From: Ostrinia nubilalis
Lineage: Eukaryota; Arthropoda; Insecta; Lepidoptera; Crambidae
Direction of reading: 5' to 3'
NCBI RefSeq assembly: GCF_963855985.1
Contig: NC_087092.1
Span: forward strand, 14,508,001-14,572,000
Length of the DNA stretch: 64,000 nucleotides
The notes under the pieces were generated by a model. That model searched no databases and was not told where the DNA came from. It saw only the letters and a list, made by a program, of their open reading frames with translations. Below, piece by piece: positions 1 to 11,300 of the stretch; within the stretch, counting starts at the first letter, position 1, and every line of letters starts with the position of its first letter. A program made the translations under genes and the position numbers.

Positions 1-36
1 GTGGGTAGGTGCGAAAAGAGTTCACATAGCCCACTA

Positions 37-160
37 GTTGTTCCGCCATAGGGTACATGGGAACTCCTATGTAGCCAGGATCTACCGCTTGACAGCCACT
101 AAAAACCCAACCAGTGAAGGTCAAGTTTGTGCCGGGGGAAAGTTAAACTGGGTATGAGCA
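37..160 (+). repeat. Dispersed repeat family, copy 1 of 3
   Basis: Shares the core tgtagccaggatctac, a stretch around aaaacccaacca and gtgccgggggaaa with 41770-41909 (same strand) and with 56742-56880 (opposite strand). Family unknown. Confidence 0.6.
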
Positions 161-284
161 ATGCTTGTCCCGACGTAAAAAATGTTTTTGTGACGTCGTA
201 GGAGCCATAAATTATTATAGTCACTGAAAGCTGAAGCTAGTTTGGCTGACAAAGAAATGTAATTTGTTTGTGATTCCACACAAG

Positions 285-2411
285 TGGAGCCTCCTACAGA
301 GGAATACGTGCCATTGTGGCAACGGGAGTGCGATGCCGTGACGCGGGAGGGTGAGATCGTGAGCATCACGTGCTTCCAGGACCGGCCCTTCATCTGCAAG
401 GTGGAAGCCGCGAAAGCCCCTTACAATAAGGAGTGCAACGTTTATGGGAACGGTAAGATGAAAATATGCTCAATACTCAACATATTTATTGCTTCCATAT
501 TTTAATATTATGCCAATAAGTATTCTGTAAGAGAGGCTGCTGGCACTTGGCAGTATTTTTATGGGCCTAAAGACCATGCTTCTATATAATATTGAAAACC
601 GGTGAAATTTTTGAAGAGAAATTCTATGATTTTTCAAATTAAAGTTTAACATGGCGATTATGTCTTATCAATCAATGTAATGGCAGACGACTGCTGGTAA
701 GTCCCCAGAAGATTCAACCGTTTTGAACAGTGTATCATGTTGTCCCAATGAAAAATAAAGCTAACGTTATTTTAATCATTTCTTTTTTAAACGGTTTCTT
801 AATAAAAGGTAATGATTGTTTTGGAGTTTCAACTTCAACCTTCATCATTTTCCTATTACAGATTTCCAAAGAGCACGCACCATCAATAGCTGCTACCGAA
901 TCCCCACTATAGCCTACACCTGGAATCAAGCGTACGCGGAGTGCGCAGCGGAAGGGGCTCACCTGGTGGTGCTTAACTCGCAGGTGGAGCATGACGAGGT
1001 CCAGCGGCTGATGAACTCGGCCCCGAGGGTTCAGGAGGCGAGGGAGACGTGGTTCTTCCACGCAGGCTTCAGGGCGCAGACGACTGATCAGCAGAGGGTT
1101 TTTAAAACCATTTTCAGTGAGTATCGTCAGTGCCGTATCTATGGTTATTTTCCAGGGGGACCCGGAACCTCACATGGCATGAAGCAGCTGTGCGATTACT
1201 ATTTCGTTAGTACGTTCGTTTCAGCCAATTGACGTCCACTGCTGGACAAAGGCCTCCTCCAAGGTTTTCCACAATGAACGGTCCTGCGCAGCCCGCATCC
1301 AGGCTCTTCCCGCGACCTTCACCAGATCGTCGGTCCACCTAGTAGGAAGCTTGCCCACGCTACGTCTTCCAGCCCGTGGTTAGTATTAAAATGATGATAA
1401 AGTTGTACATTTTATCATAATTTAAATATTAGTACACGGCCCACGCGGCCCTCCCTCTATACATATATAGGGCTGAGTACAATCGCAGTCTGTTTTAAGT
1501 TATTTCTGTAGATACCTTAGGACAGTGTTTTTCAACCTTTTTCATGACGCGACCCCCCTAGTATGAAAAAAGTTTTTGCGACCCCGGACCGTTCGCTTTT
1601 TTTCATGACTTTTACAAAGATGTTGTGGGGACCGAATTCTTCAATCTATACAACATTTATGCATTAATTTGCATAATTAGATTTCGAATAAATCTAGCTT
1701 TAAAACTTCTCTGACTTTTTTACTGAGGTAGTTTTTACAACCTCTCGCGACCCCCCTATAGAGGCTTCACGACCCCCCAGGGAGTCGCGAACCACAGGTT
1801 GAAAAACACTGCCTTAGGAGATAACTCTAAACCCGTAATTATGCATGTGAAATTGACTGGTTTTTATGAAGATACGTTTTCACGTCTTAGGGCTCTCCCA
1901 CTGAGACATATCCTTTTTTATACAGGAGCCCGTTTATAATACAATTAGTGTTACTTACCACCAACAGCTTCCTGCATACATTTTGCAAACAACCGTGCCG
2001 TGTAACACAAGTCTAATTTTGCAGGATACAGTAAAGAGCTTTGACTTAGGTTTAGTTGCTCCAACTTACTTAACCGTAACTGTAACAATAGCCGGTGTTT
2101 TTTGTATGGAGTTCTACAGATTTTGACGTTTGTTAAGTTAAAGTTAGATGGTGCAACTCAGCCTTAGCCTTGATACTTTTTATGTCAGATGGGGGATCGA
2201 ATGCTTTTACTATTGCTAACTTTGGTGTTTTTCTCCAGACGAAACCCTTGAAGAAGCAGGCTACAGCACATGGGCAGACAACGAGCCCAACAACGCACTC
2301 CAGAACGAAAACTGCGGTACTTTGTTCAAAAACGACGGCAAACTCAACGACGTCGACTGTAGCTATCGCTACGGGTTTATATGCGAGAAGGAAATAACTG
2401 CACAGACATAA
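285..2411 (+). CDS. C-type lectin (dual-CRD, immulectin-like), 3' part of gene
   Basis: Secreted-type carbohydrate-binding protein; the 5' part lies left of the window. Three exons are visible: 285-452, 862-1116 and 2239-2411, with AG/GT borders and matching phases (each junction splits a codon 1+2). Exon 1 carries the end of a first CRD (WQRECDA ... ITCFQDRPFICK). Exons 2 and 3 form a full second CRD: INSCYRIP, WNQAYAECAAEGAHLVVLNS, then WADNEPNN, ENCGTLF and a terminal DVDCSYRYGFICEK before TAA at 2409-2411. The EPN triplet is the one linked to mannose-type sugars in this family, and the conserved cysteines are present. Two successive CRDs are typical of lepidopteran immulectins, which act in haemolymph pattern recognition (family knowledge). 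The signal peptide cannot be seen. Introns hold an RTE tail, a hAT-like MITE and a second MITE. Exon 1's left edge is the least certain border. Confidence 0.85.
1218..1385 (-). mobile_element. RTE-type LINE 3' tail fragment
   Basis: Reverse strand encodes the end of an RTE-like ORF (VGRPPTRW, QQWTSFG-like) and ends in the tcgtttcagcc terminus shared with 8345, 24755 and 44290. In lectin intron 2. Confidence 0.7.
1523..1811. mobile_element. hAT-type MITE with 8-bp target duplication
   Basis: Ends CAGTGTTTTTCAACC and its inverse GGTTGAAAAACACTG, with further inverted gcgacccccc near each end. Flanked by perfect 8-bp duplications ccttagga at 1515-1522 and 1812-1819. In lectin intron 2. Confidence 0.88.
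2044..2168. mobile_element. MITE of the 'ctgagttgcaccatctta' family
   Basis: About 120 bp with inverted ends related to ggctgagttgcacca, and an inner gtgttttttgtatggagt. Sister copies: 33237-33359, 50963-51087 and 62918-63037; fragments at 19138, 31835, 37080, 39520 and 58183. Confidence 0.65.
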
Positions 2412-2471
2412 TTAACGATATAAGATTGTCATTAATAAGGCTACGGTCTCCTATTAAATGCTTTAAGGTCT

Positions 2472-2901
2472 CTACCCGCTACACCGTATCATACCATGAC
2501 CGTGCTAGGAACGTGTCAGGCACGAAAAGCAACACGATACGCTGAACGGATCGACGGCGTTCTGTGCCCGTATACATCCCGTATGATGCCAGTATGTATT
2601 GTAACCCATATGTTGCCGTTTCATTCTCGCATGCGAAACAGTGTCGCGTGGACGTCTTGGAGTGCTACCAAATTTTTAAATTGTAAAATAGGTATGACCA
2701 TCAGAAAATTAACTGTTAGGCGCTTACAACGCCAATATAACGGTCATCATAAGCGTTTACATCCCGTATGCTCGGTATAACGGTCTACTGGGGACAGTGT
2801 CATACTTTTCAATACAAATAATATTTATTTGCCTGACACGTGACACGTTCCTAGCACGGTCATGGTATGATACGGTGTAGTGGTGGTGTGGTAGTGGGTA
2901 G
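2472..2901. mobile_element. MITE with about 45-bp terminal inverted repeats
   Basis: 2479-2520 (ctacaccgtatcataccatg ...) is the inverse of 2831-2880. It starts about 60 bp after the lectin stop codon and may lie in its 3' UTR or just beyond. No ORF of note. Confidence 0.75.
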
Positions 2902-2904
2902 GTA

Positions 2905-3480
2905 CCTTTGCGGCGTAGGATGTTTATGTTAGCGTCAAACGTTCCTATGGACGCGCCGATATTAACGTCTGAAGGAGACTACAAAAGTCAATTTTTAAAG
3001 TAACTAAGCATTGAGAGGCAGTCTACGGCATCTATAGAAGACCAAAGCCTTAACCTTACGTTTCCTAAAGCAGTGAAGAAACTGTAGATATTTTCAAAAT
3101 AGGACAAAAATATCAAATTGTTTAGTCGCAAAGTGATCTCTAATAACACTTATTTAGATTAATCGGCGATTTAGTTATATTATTTAAAATAAATTACTAA
3201 AATAGATTGGTGCATTTATTATCTCTTAGCAGCCTCTTCTAATCAAAATGAAATCTATTTGCATGTTTTCGAAATCTTTTCGTCTGCGCTAGATATTAGA
3301 TTTAGGATTTTATAAAATAAAAACTTATAACCATTTCTTTAAGTTTCAAAAGGGTGCGTTTGATATTTGAGTGGGTAAATAGTCTTTGAAGTGATATAAA
3401 TTAAAAGAAGAAAGAAGAGAGTCGATTTTTAATAAACTAAAAATTCTAGTTGCTATTGGCACATAAATACGAGTACATAA
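2905..3480. other. AT-rich intergenic stretch, nothing recognised
   Basis: Between the lectin and the 3' end of integrin gene A. No credible ORF or RNA gene. Confidence 0.5.
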
Positions 3481-4184
3481 ACAAAATTTTATTAAAAACT
3501 CATTACAATCATTTTATTTGATTTAAATTAATTATTATAAATTACATATGAGTGTTCAGAGCGTTGTCATTGGGTTCCTTCGGAGTCACTGCCAGGTGAG
3601 TCAAGGAACGGTTTTGTGTTAAATTTTTCTGCAACCCGCGAATGATTTGGTGGTTTTTTCTGTAAAAGAAAAAGCAACCGCTTTAGTAGATACAGCTAGG
3701 GATGTTTAAAAAAATATTAATTTAAAAAATATGTATAATAGTGTCATGTTAGTTTAAGAATACAATTTAGATTCTAATGTTGAAAGAATTTTTCAAATCA
3801 GTCCATAGTTTCGGAGATTATTCAATTTAAACATACAAAAAAAAAAACATACATACAGTCAAACATTATAAACTCCTCCTTTTTTAAGGTCGGTTAAAAA
3901 TACAAAATTTCCATTGAAGATTACATAACATCACGGAATTGAATGTCTTAAAAGGTATTAAGCCTCTAGCTAGATTGAGTAATATAAAAAAGGTGAAAAT
4001 GATTGACGTGTCGGATTTTCCGGTAATAAATCGGGAAGAAATTATATTGCTTATCAATAAGAATAAATGTAACTAATCTAAATCACTAATAAACATTATT
4101 ATGTATTATTATCAACTTAGTACTCAATAGACTATTTCAGTAGTAAAATTTCCATTAGCAAGATAGGTAGGTGATTAGGTGAAC

Positions 4185-5325
4185 TTACATGATTTTACAT
4201 TTGTCATTGTCAATATCCGGGTCATCGTTGGCCTTAGTGTACTTAACTGTGTCATTGTTAGGTTCCGAGTTCTTTGGCGAATCTGTGCTCGTTTCTGGCA
4301 AATCTGTGCTCTTTTCAGGCAGGTATGTGCGATCTGTGCTCTTTTTGGGCGGGTCTGTGCTCTGGACAGGCGGATCTGTGCCTTTATGTTCGTCATTTGT
4401 CCCATTTTCTTGGATAAGTTTCTCCTCGTCAACAGGGCGATCTGCTCCGGCTGATGCACGCATACTTTCGACGCGCATTGAGCGACGCTGTTATAAATGA
4501 TAAATATCTTAATACAGGGTGTGGTTTTGTAAAAACGCCCATCTCAGGGGTGGTAGTACACATGAAAGTAATTACAAGAAAAATATAAATAAAAATTAAC
4601 TAAAACTTCTCAAGTTTAGTTAATTTTTCGTGAAAGAGTAAAAAATTTATCCACCATCACAAACTTTCACATATAATTTTCTTTTATAATATTAGGTAGT
4701 TACGATGAATCAATATAAAGCTTTACATGACGTCAAGAAAATGTCGCTAAACAGAAACCATAATTAATTTCGACCGACGGTTCATTATCATTAGGCACAA
4801 TTTTTAATAATAATTAACTTTACTTACAATAGTTTGACGACGGACACTATTTCTTAATCTCTTCAAATCATTTCTCTTTTTTCGTCTCAGGAAGCCCAAC
4901 TGAAAAAGAAAATCAATTTCCTATAGAATAAGTCTGTATTTAAAGGAGTAAGAGAATAAAATATAAATAGTTAAAATATGATGGGTCGGATCGAAAGCAC
5001 ACGATAACTTGCGGCGCCGCACCGCTCGTGTGCCCGCCACAGATATTTCTATGTAAGACGACGCAGCGACCACGGCGTCGCACCGTCGCCGCAACGCATC
5101 GCAAGGTGGCTTTCGCTATTATTTAAACAAGTTGATTAGGATGCAACTAATCATAAGACAGTATTTCTGTCCGTCTTTCTTATAACGACTTACAACATTG
5201 ATTACATACGAACCTCATACAGGGCGACTACGATGATGATTATGATGAGCAGGCCCACCAGAGCTGCAATGATGATGACCCAAAGTGGCACCACAGCCTC
5301 ATTCAACTTCAACTTGCTGACAATG
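4185..5325 (-). CDS. Gene A exons 23-25: membrane segment and repeat-bearing cytoplasmic tail
   Basis: Exons 5325-5214, 4899-4828 and 4487-4185. Exon 23 holds the membrane span (PLWVIIIAALVGLLIIIIIV, continuing VALYE). Exon 24 begins LGFLRRKKRN, a variant of the integrin alpha GFFKR membrane-proximal motif, followed by a very basic stretch. Exon 25 encodes the last 100 residues, including a run of imperfect repeats at residues 946-986 (GTDPPVQ, STDPPKK, STDRTYLPEK, STDLPET, STDSPKN), then an acidic end ending DKCKIM and TAA at 4187-4185. The 124-residue tail is long; most integrin alpha tails are about 20-60 residues (family knowledge). Candidate minus-strand AATAAA signals lie at 3513-3518 and 3488-3493. 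Confidence 0.86.
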
Positions 5326-8300
5326 CTGTTATAAAAAATAATTGTTTGTTAAACCGACATTTTAGATTTCAAGGTTTCCCTTTCATTTGATTTATCAAGT
5401 TTGTTAGAGAGATTTCATCCTTATACTTAACCCTAACGATCGATGCAATAAAAATACAGGGTGTAATTTTTGACAGATTTTAGTTGGTTCGATTCCCGGG
5501 TGTAGCATGCAAATTTTTGGAAATCTTTGAATGCAGTTCTATTTATTTTCGAAAATAAAGGAATGTTTTCTTTGAGTAAAATTTTCTATCTACAGTTACA
5601 GTACCCGGAAATAAATATTGCACATCGACCTTTGGAAAGAGAATCGGTTAATTTCGGCTCGTAGAGCGTTATCTCTGTCGCACACTACCTATACGATTGA
5701 CAAAACGTCATTGACAAAACATTATTCAATGTAAATATTCGGCGAACTCTTAGTATTTCTCTTCGACAAATACTTTAACACATTGTAAATCACTTTTCTT
5801 TCAAGACTATAAAAAGTTTTTAGCAATTTAATTCACAAAATCAATTGCACACATTTAAAATAAAGTTTGTTTATACTTTGACAAAACGTCATTGTCAGTT
5901 ATTGTTCAAGTGCGACAGTGATAACGCTCTACAAAACCGAAATTAGCCGATTGTCTCTTTCTAAAGGTCGATGTGTAATATTCATCGCCGGGTATTGTAC
6001 AGTTTACGAGAACTTTTCATCCAGGTGGCATTACATAATTCCACCCTGTATATAGAAATAAGTCCTAATTTACCTTATCTCTTGTGATTGGTTCTCGTAT
6101 ACCAGCTTCATGCGGGATGAAATTGTTACTTTGCTTTTTTCACCGCGGAGAGCAGCAGGGTCTGTAATTTTACAATTGTTACACATTTCCTAAGTATAAT
6201 TGTCATTTTCTTCGTTTCAGCAGAATGGTTTTTAGAGCTATCATCATCATATCAACCATAGGACGTCCACTGCCGAACATAGTCCTCCCCCAATGATTTC
6301 CAGATTGGCCACTTGGTAGGTTAGATAGAGACGTCTGAAATTATTAAGTATTTATTGTCTCAGGACGAAAAACTTTCGTCTTCGAATCGTTTGCTTACTT
6401 ATTCCATAAAATTATATCCATATAATGATATCCAGCCATCGATTTCAACGATAACGTAACGGACTCGATTGTGAAAATTTGTTTCGTGCTACCATTTCTC
6501 ATACTAATTTCACTTTACGTCACGTTCACAGGAGCGCTTTTCATACTAAATCTTTTGAGTTTTGAGGGTAATCCGAATACGCAAACGATTTGAAGTCGAA
6601 AGTTTTTCGTGCTATGTGTACAGAGCAATCTAATTGATTCTGTTAGAAGATTCCTCTTTTGGTATCTCTGGTATCCCCACAAAATCTCCCTGAAGTTGAG
6701 TCGTTGTTGGATTAAAATTTAACTCACCAATCAAACCCGGCTCTATGTAAATGGGGATGATGACGTCAAACTTGTGGTCTTTCCGAAGCTCCACGATGGT
6801 ACACGTCGTTGTATACTGCCCGTCTTTATTCTTCAGAAGCGGTTCGCAGGACCCTCCTTGGGTGTCTACCTGAGAAGTACAAGATACTGAATGATAGGTA
6901 ATTTTTTTCCAATTTCAGTGTCACTCACAATTAAGATGAATCTAACGACACCTCTCCCGCTGAAATCGATCAAGCCGTTTAGGTTACAGAGCGTGCGTGC
7001 CAAAGAAATGCATAATAACATAGACATATTTTATACACATACACTTAAAAACATAACCCTCCTTCTGGCGCAGTCGAGTAAAAAGGTCTATTGTAAGGTA
7101 ATATTATAATTATTATAACACAAAAAGTAGAGAATCATTCATTATCTTGTAAAATTTTGGAATAGTGGAATGACAAATTATAGTGACAAAGTTTCTACTC
7201 GTAGCACTGCTTGTTATGAAGTTAATGCAAAAAATAAATCAAAGTAACATCAATAACTTTTCAATTAAAAGTACTTACTGTAACCGTCGTATCATTGTAA
7301 AAAAATTTTGGTTCTATTACTATTTCACATCGCAGATTGACCCATGTTGTAAGCCCAGTATTGGCCACCTGCAGAAAACATGGAAGGAAATATTTTAACA
7401 CAGTTGGTCATTTTTACACTGCACCTTCTAGTCCCAAACTAAGCAAAGCTTGTATGGGACTAATGCCCGTTTTGACCAACAATCACAAATTTTTAAGTGA
7501 CCCTTATGGTAACACATATAATATAAGCTGTTTGAAATGAATATGTAATCTTAACTAAACTAACTTTAAAAGTCTTCGCCTCGTTTAGCCATAATTATGT
7601 GTGTTAGAGACTACCTTTGTACCTTTTCTAGAATGCCAACATAATTCATCATCATCATTTCAGCCACAGGTTGTCCACTGTTGAATATAGGCTTCCCCTA
7701 ATGATTTCCATAATGACCGGAAGGTAGCGGCCTGCATCCAGCGCCTTCTTGCTATCTTTATTATGGGATTCATTTTAAACATTTACATAGATAAGTACAT
7801 AGTTTCAATATCTATCACGATATTTTAAATCACCTTTTATATTATCTTTTATTTTAAGGGTTTGTCTTACAAATTGATTTTATTTATCTAAATAAGGACG
7901 ACTAATATTGTTACCGGCATTACTTACTGTGTATACATGTGATGTATGTTTTCCATCTTCAATCAGCTCCTCCTTTGTTAGTTCGATAATATCCTCCGTA
8001 GGCCTGAGAAAGCACGAGGAAAATTAGAAGATGATGTGTCTTTTATTTTTTTTAAACTAGCGACCCGCCTCGGCTTTGCACGGGTGCTAACTATAGACAT
8101 ATAAACCTTCTTGAATCACTCTATCTATTAAAAAAACTGTATCAAAATCCGTTGCGTAGTTTTAAAGATCTAAGCATACATAGGGACAGTCAGCAGAAAG
8201 TGACTTTGTTTTGTACTAAGTGTACTGATGATATGACTGAGTGCCTTCCGCCAGTTCTTGTCAGCACCACCTCATATGTTGTCCCGAAGTGGTGGTAGGG

Positions 8301-11300
8301 CAAGCTATATTTGGGACGTGTAATAAGCGCCCTGGAAAGAGCCTTCGTTTCAGCCAAATGACGTCCACTGCTGGACAAAGGCCTCCTCCAAGGTTTTCCA
8401 CAATGCACGGTCCTGCGCTGCCCGCATCCAGGCTCTTCCCGCGACTTTTACTTAATCATCGGTCCACCTAGTAGGAGGCCTGCCCACGCTACGTCTTCCA
8501 GCCCGTGGTCGCCACTCGAGAACTTTTCTGCCCCAACGGCTATCATCTCTACGAGCTATGTGCCCCGCCCACTGCCACTTGATTTTAGCAATTCTGCGAG
8601 CTATGACGTAGGGCCTAAGTACTGAATAAAAGATTTGATTTGATTTGAACATACGTTGTGTAATTTAAAAGTTATTCCAATTAAGTAATCTACTAAGTTT
8701 TGTAAGTTAGGGTTTTAAGAGAAAACCATGTTATGTTTAAATTTTTTCGAAACCTTTTAATAATAATACATTTAATACTTACTTTTTTAAAGCGATTCCT
8801 TTATAATCAGGAAGCAATTTACGAGTAAAATTTAATTTTAACACTCCCTTAGTCGTTTGGCAATTTGGCAGAAATAAAATGGTAATTTTTATCTCCTTAT
8901 CGTTGCTCTTCAGAGTTGTCATATCAAGTTTTATTTCTTCAGTTAACTGTAAAACAAAAGAGGGTTTGGGTTAATTTGATGGTAATAGTTAATGGGATAG
9001 TTAGTAAATAGGTGCAGCTACATCTTCAAAGGTGCTTCCTCATCTGGTTGGTGGTGGTTTAGGAGGAGTTAAATGACAAACACGCGTACAGAAGAATCAT
9101 ATGTTACAGTCAAAACTCATAATCGGTCAAAACCACTTTTGACCACAAAAATTAAGCAAAAGTGGTTTTAACCGATACCTTAGCCACTCAACTGATTTTT
9201 GCAGTCAAGACTGTTTTTGACTAGGACATCTGTCAAAACCACCAGCCCGTGTGGCATCTCTCTATGTAGAGAATCTTGATTTTTCGGATCAAAGAACAAC
9301 AGGGGTACTTAGTAAGGGTGATGGAAAATCCGGATAATCGAAAATCCGGATAAGAGATTTCAAAGTCAAATCAAATAACAATCAACTTTTTGCTATAAAA
9401 ATGGTTTCACATACATCATTTAGTTAGACCATTGGGGCAGCCATTCCTTTTAACATTATGTAAACCACGTTATGTATTTACATAATGTCATGTAAATCAT
9501 GTTGTACCGCGTTACGGTGGTGGCGCCGTGCCGGATCACGGTGGAACCGCCAGGCCCTAAATCGGTAATTAGAGCCGTGAAGAATGAGTCCGGATAATCG
9601 GATATGAGGATTGATATTTGGATAATCGAGATTCTATAGAATAGACTTTATTGATCACATTAAGCTCAAATTATAAACAATAACAACACAAAACTAATGA
9701 AATTAGTGGGCCACTGCGTCAATAGGCTTCCACTCAGCATTTATCATGATATACTCGTAAAGGCATGTAAAGAAACTGGTCTTCCGCGAGAGCCCTTGTT
9801 GTGGCTTCGTGCATCCCTTTGGAGAGACATCGACTCGAGTTCGATATTGTATTGCATTAAAAACGTACCCAAGTAGTGTTCTTCTCGACTGGTGCCTGAG
9901 GTTCGCAAGAGAGCTCCTTCTTGCCGAGCTTGCATGTGAGCGGCCACGTGCCCACGCGCACGCCAGTCGTGGCTACCTTCGCGCAGGCGCTGTAAGCCAC
10001 GTCGCCGGTGTTGGACACGTGGAAACTCACGGTTTCTGTGTCTGATGAACCGATGACGTAATCGTCCCTGGTGAAGTGGTGATGGTGAGTTCAAAATCAA
10101 ACAATCACACGTATACAAAAATATTATGGTACAACTTTTAGTAGGTACGTCCATTATTTTATCAAAAAAATTGAACACGTATGTATATTTTTATTTGTCA
10201 GTCAAACAAGTAATGGTGCGTTGATTTCCGCGTGATGTCACATCATGCTAGACTTTTAGAGTAGGCACACCGTTGATTTTTCGTCGGCCGATAGTTTAGT
10301 CGGGCAGTTGATCAGTATGGGCATGTATGGGAGTGCGCACACTACGCCGATTCGATTTGGCGCTTTATGCCTGTCAATTTTCATTAGTTTGAAAAGTGAA
10401 TAATTAACTTTTAAAAAAAATAAAACCGACTTCAAATGCGTGAACACAAAAAAAAACTAAAAATTAAAAATATTGCGTATAAAAAAGTTCATCCCCAATT
10501 TTCCACCCTTGGGGGTGAAATATTTTCTTCAAATTCGCATGAAACCACCCTTTTGATAATACCTATTCAACAAAAAAATAATCAGTCAAATTGATTTATA
10601 ATCGGCGGAGATATTGCGTATAAAAAAGTTCATCCCCAATTTTCCAACCTTGGGGGTTGTTTTTTCTATTATTAAATTTAAATGGGACCACCCTTGAGGT
10701 ATTACCTATATGCCGAAAAAAGATTTGTTCAAATCGGTTCATAATTGGCGGAGTTATCGCGTAACAAACATAGAAAAAAAAAAAAAAAAAAAACATACGG
10801 GTCGAATTGAGAACCTCCTCCTTTTTTGAAGTCGGTTGAAAATATCTAGGTATGTTCACTTTTCGAACTAATTTGTCGGGTATTATTTTATATGTTAACT
10901 GAGACGGACGAAATTCTTGCTTTTTAATCCATGAAACACCCGTAATATTTAATAAAATTATTTATAATACCTAACTAGGTACATAGAGCTCTTGTCAATA
11001 TTTGAGGTAGAGGCAACCTTTGTTGGTGGAGATTGGCAACCTGAGAAATACAAGATCTTTCCTAGTTGTGTGTGCTTTCGTGGTGAGCTACTTTACACTT
11101 ACTTAAGGCTGGTGCTCATAATCGCATCGACAAAAACGGGCCTGCACTCGCCACCTGCGTCGGCACAATCAGCCACCCACACCTTGTTGGACACGCTGAG
11201 TCGGCGAAGGTCGCTGAGCACAGCAGTAATATTATGATGGAATATAAAGGTGAGCTACTTAAAAGTCATAGCAGACTCATCAACTCGGAAAGGATTCAAC

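Noticed and set aside
4175..4500. Plus-strand and other-frame open frames over gene A exon 25
   Set aside because: Shadows of the low-complexity tail repeat; the minus-strand frame fits the spliced integrin.
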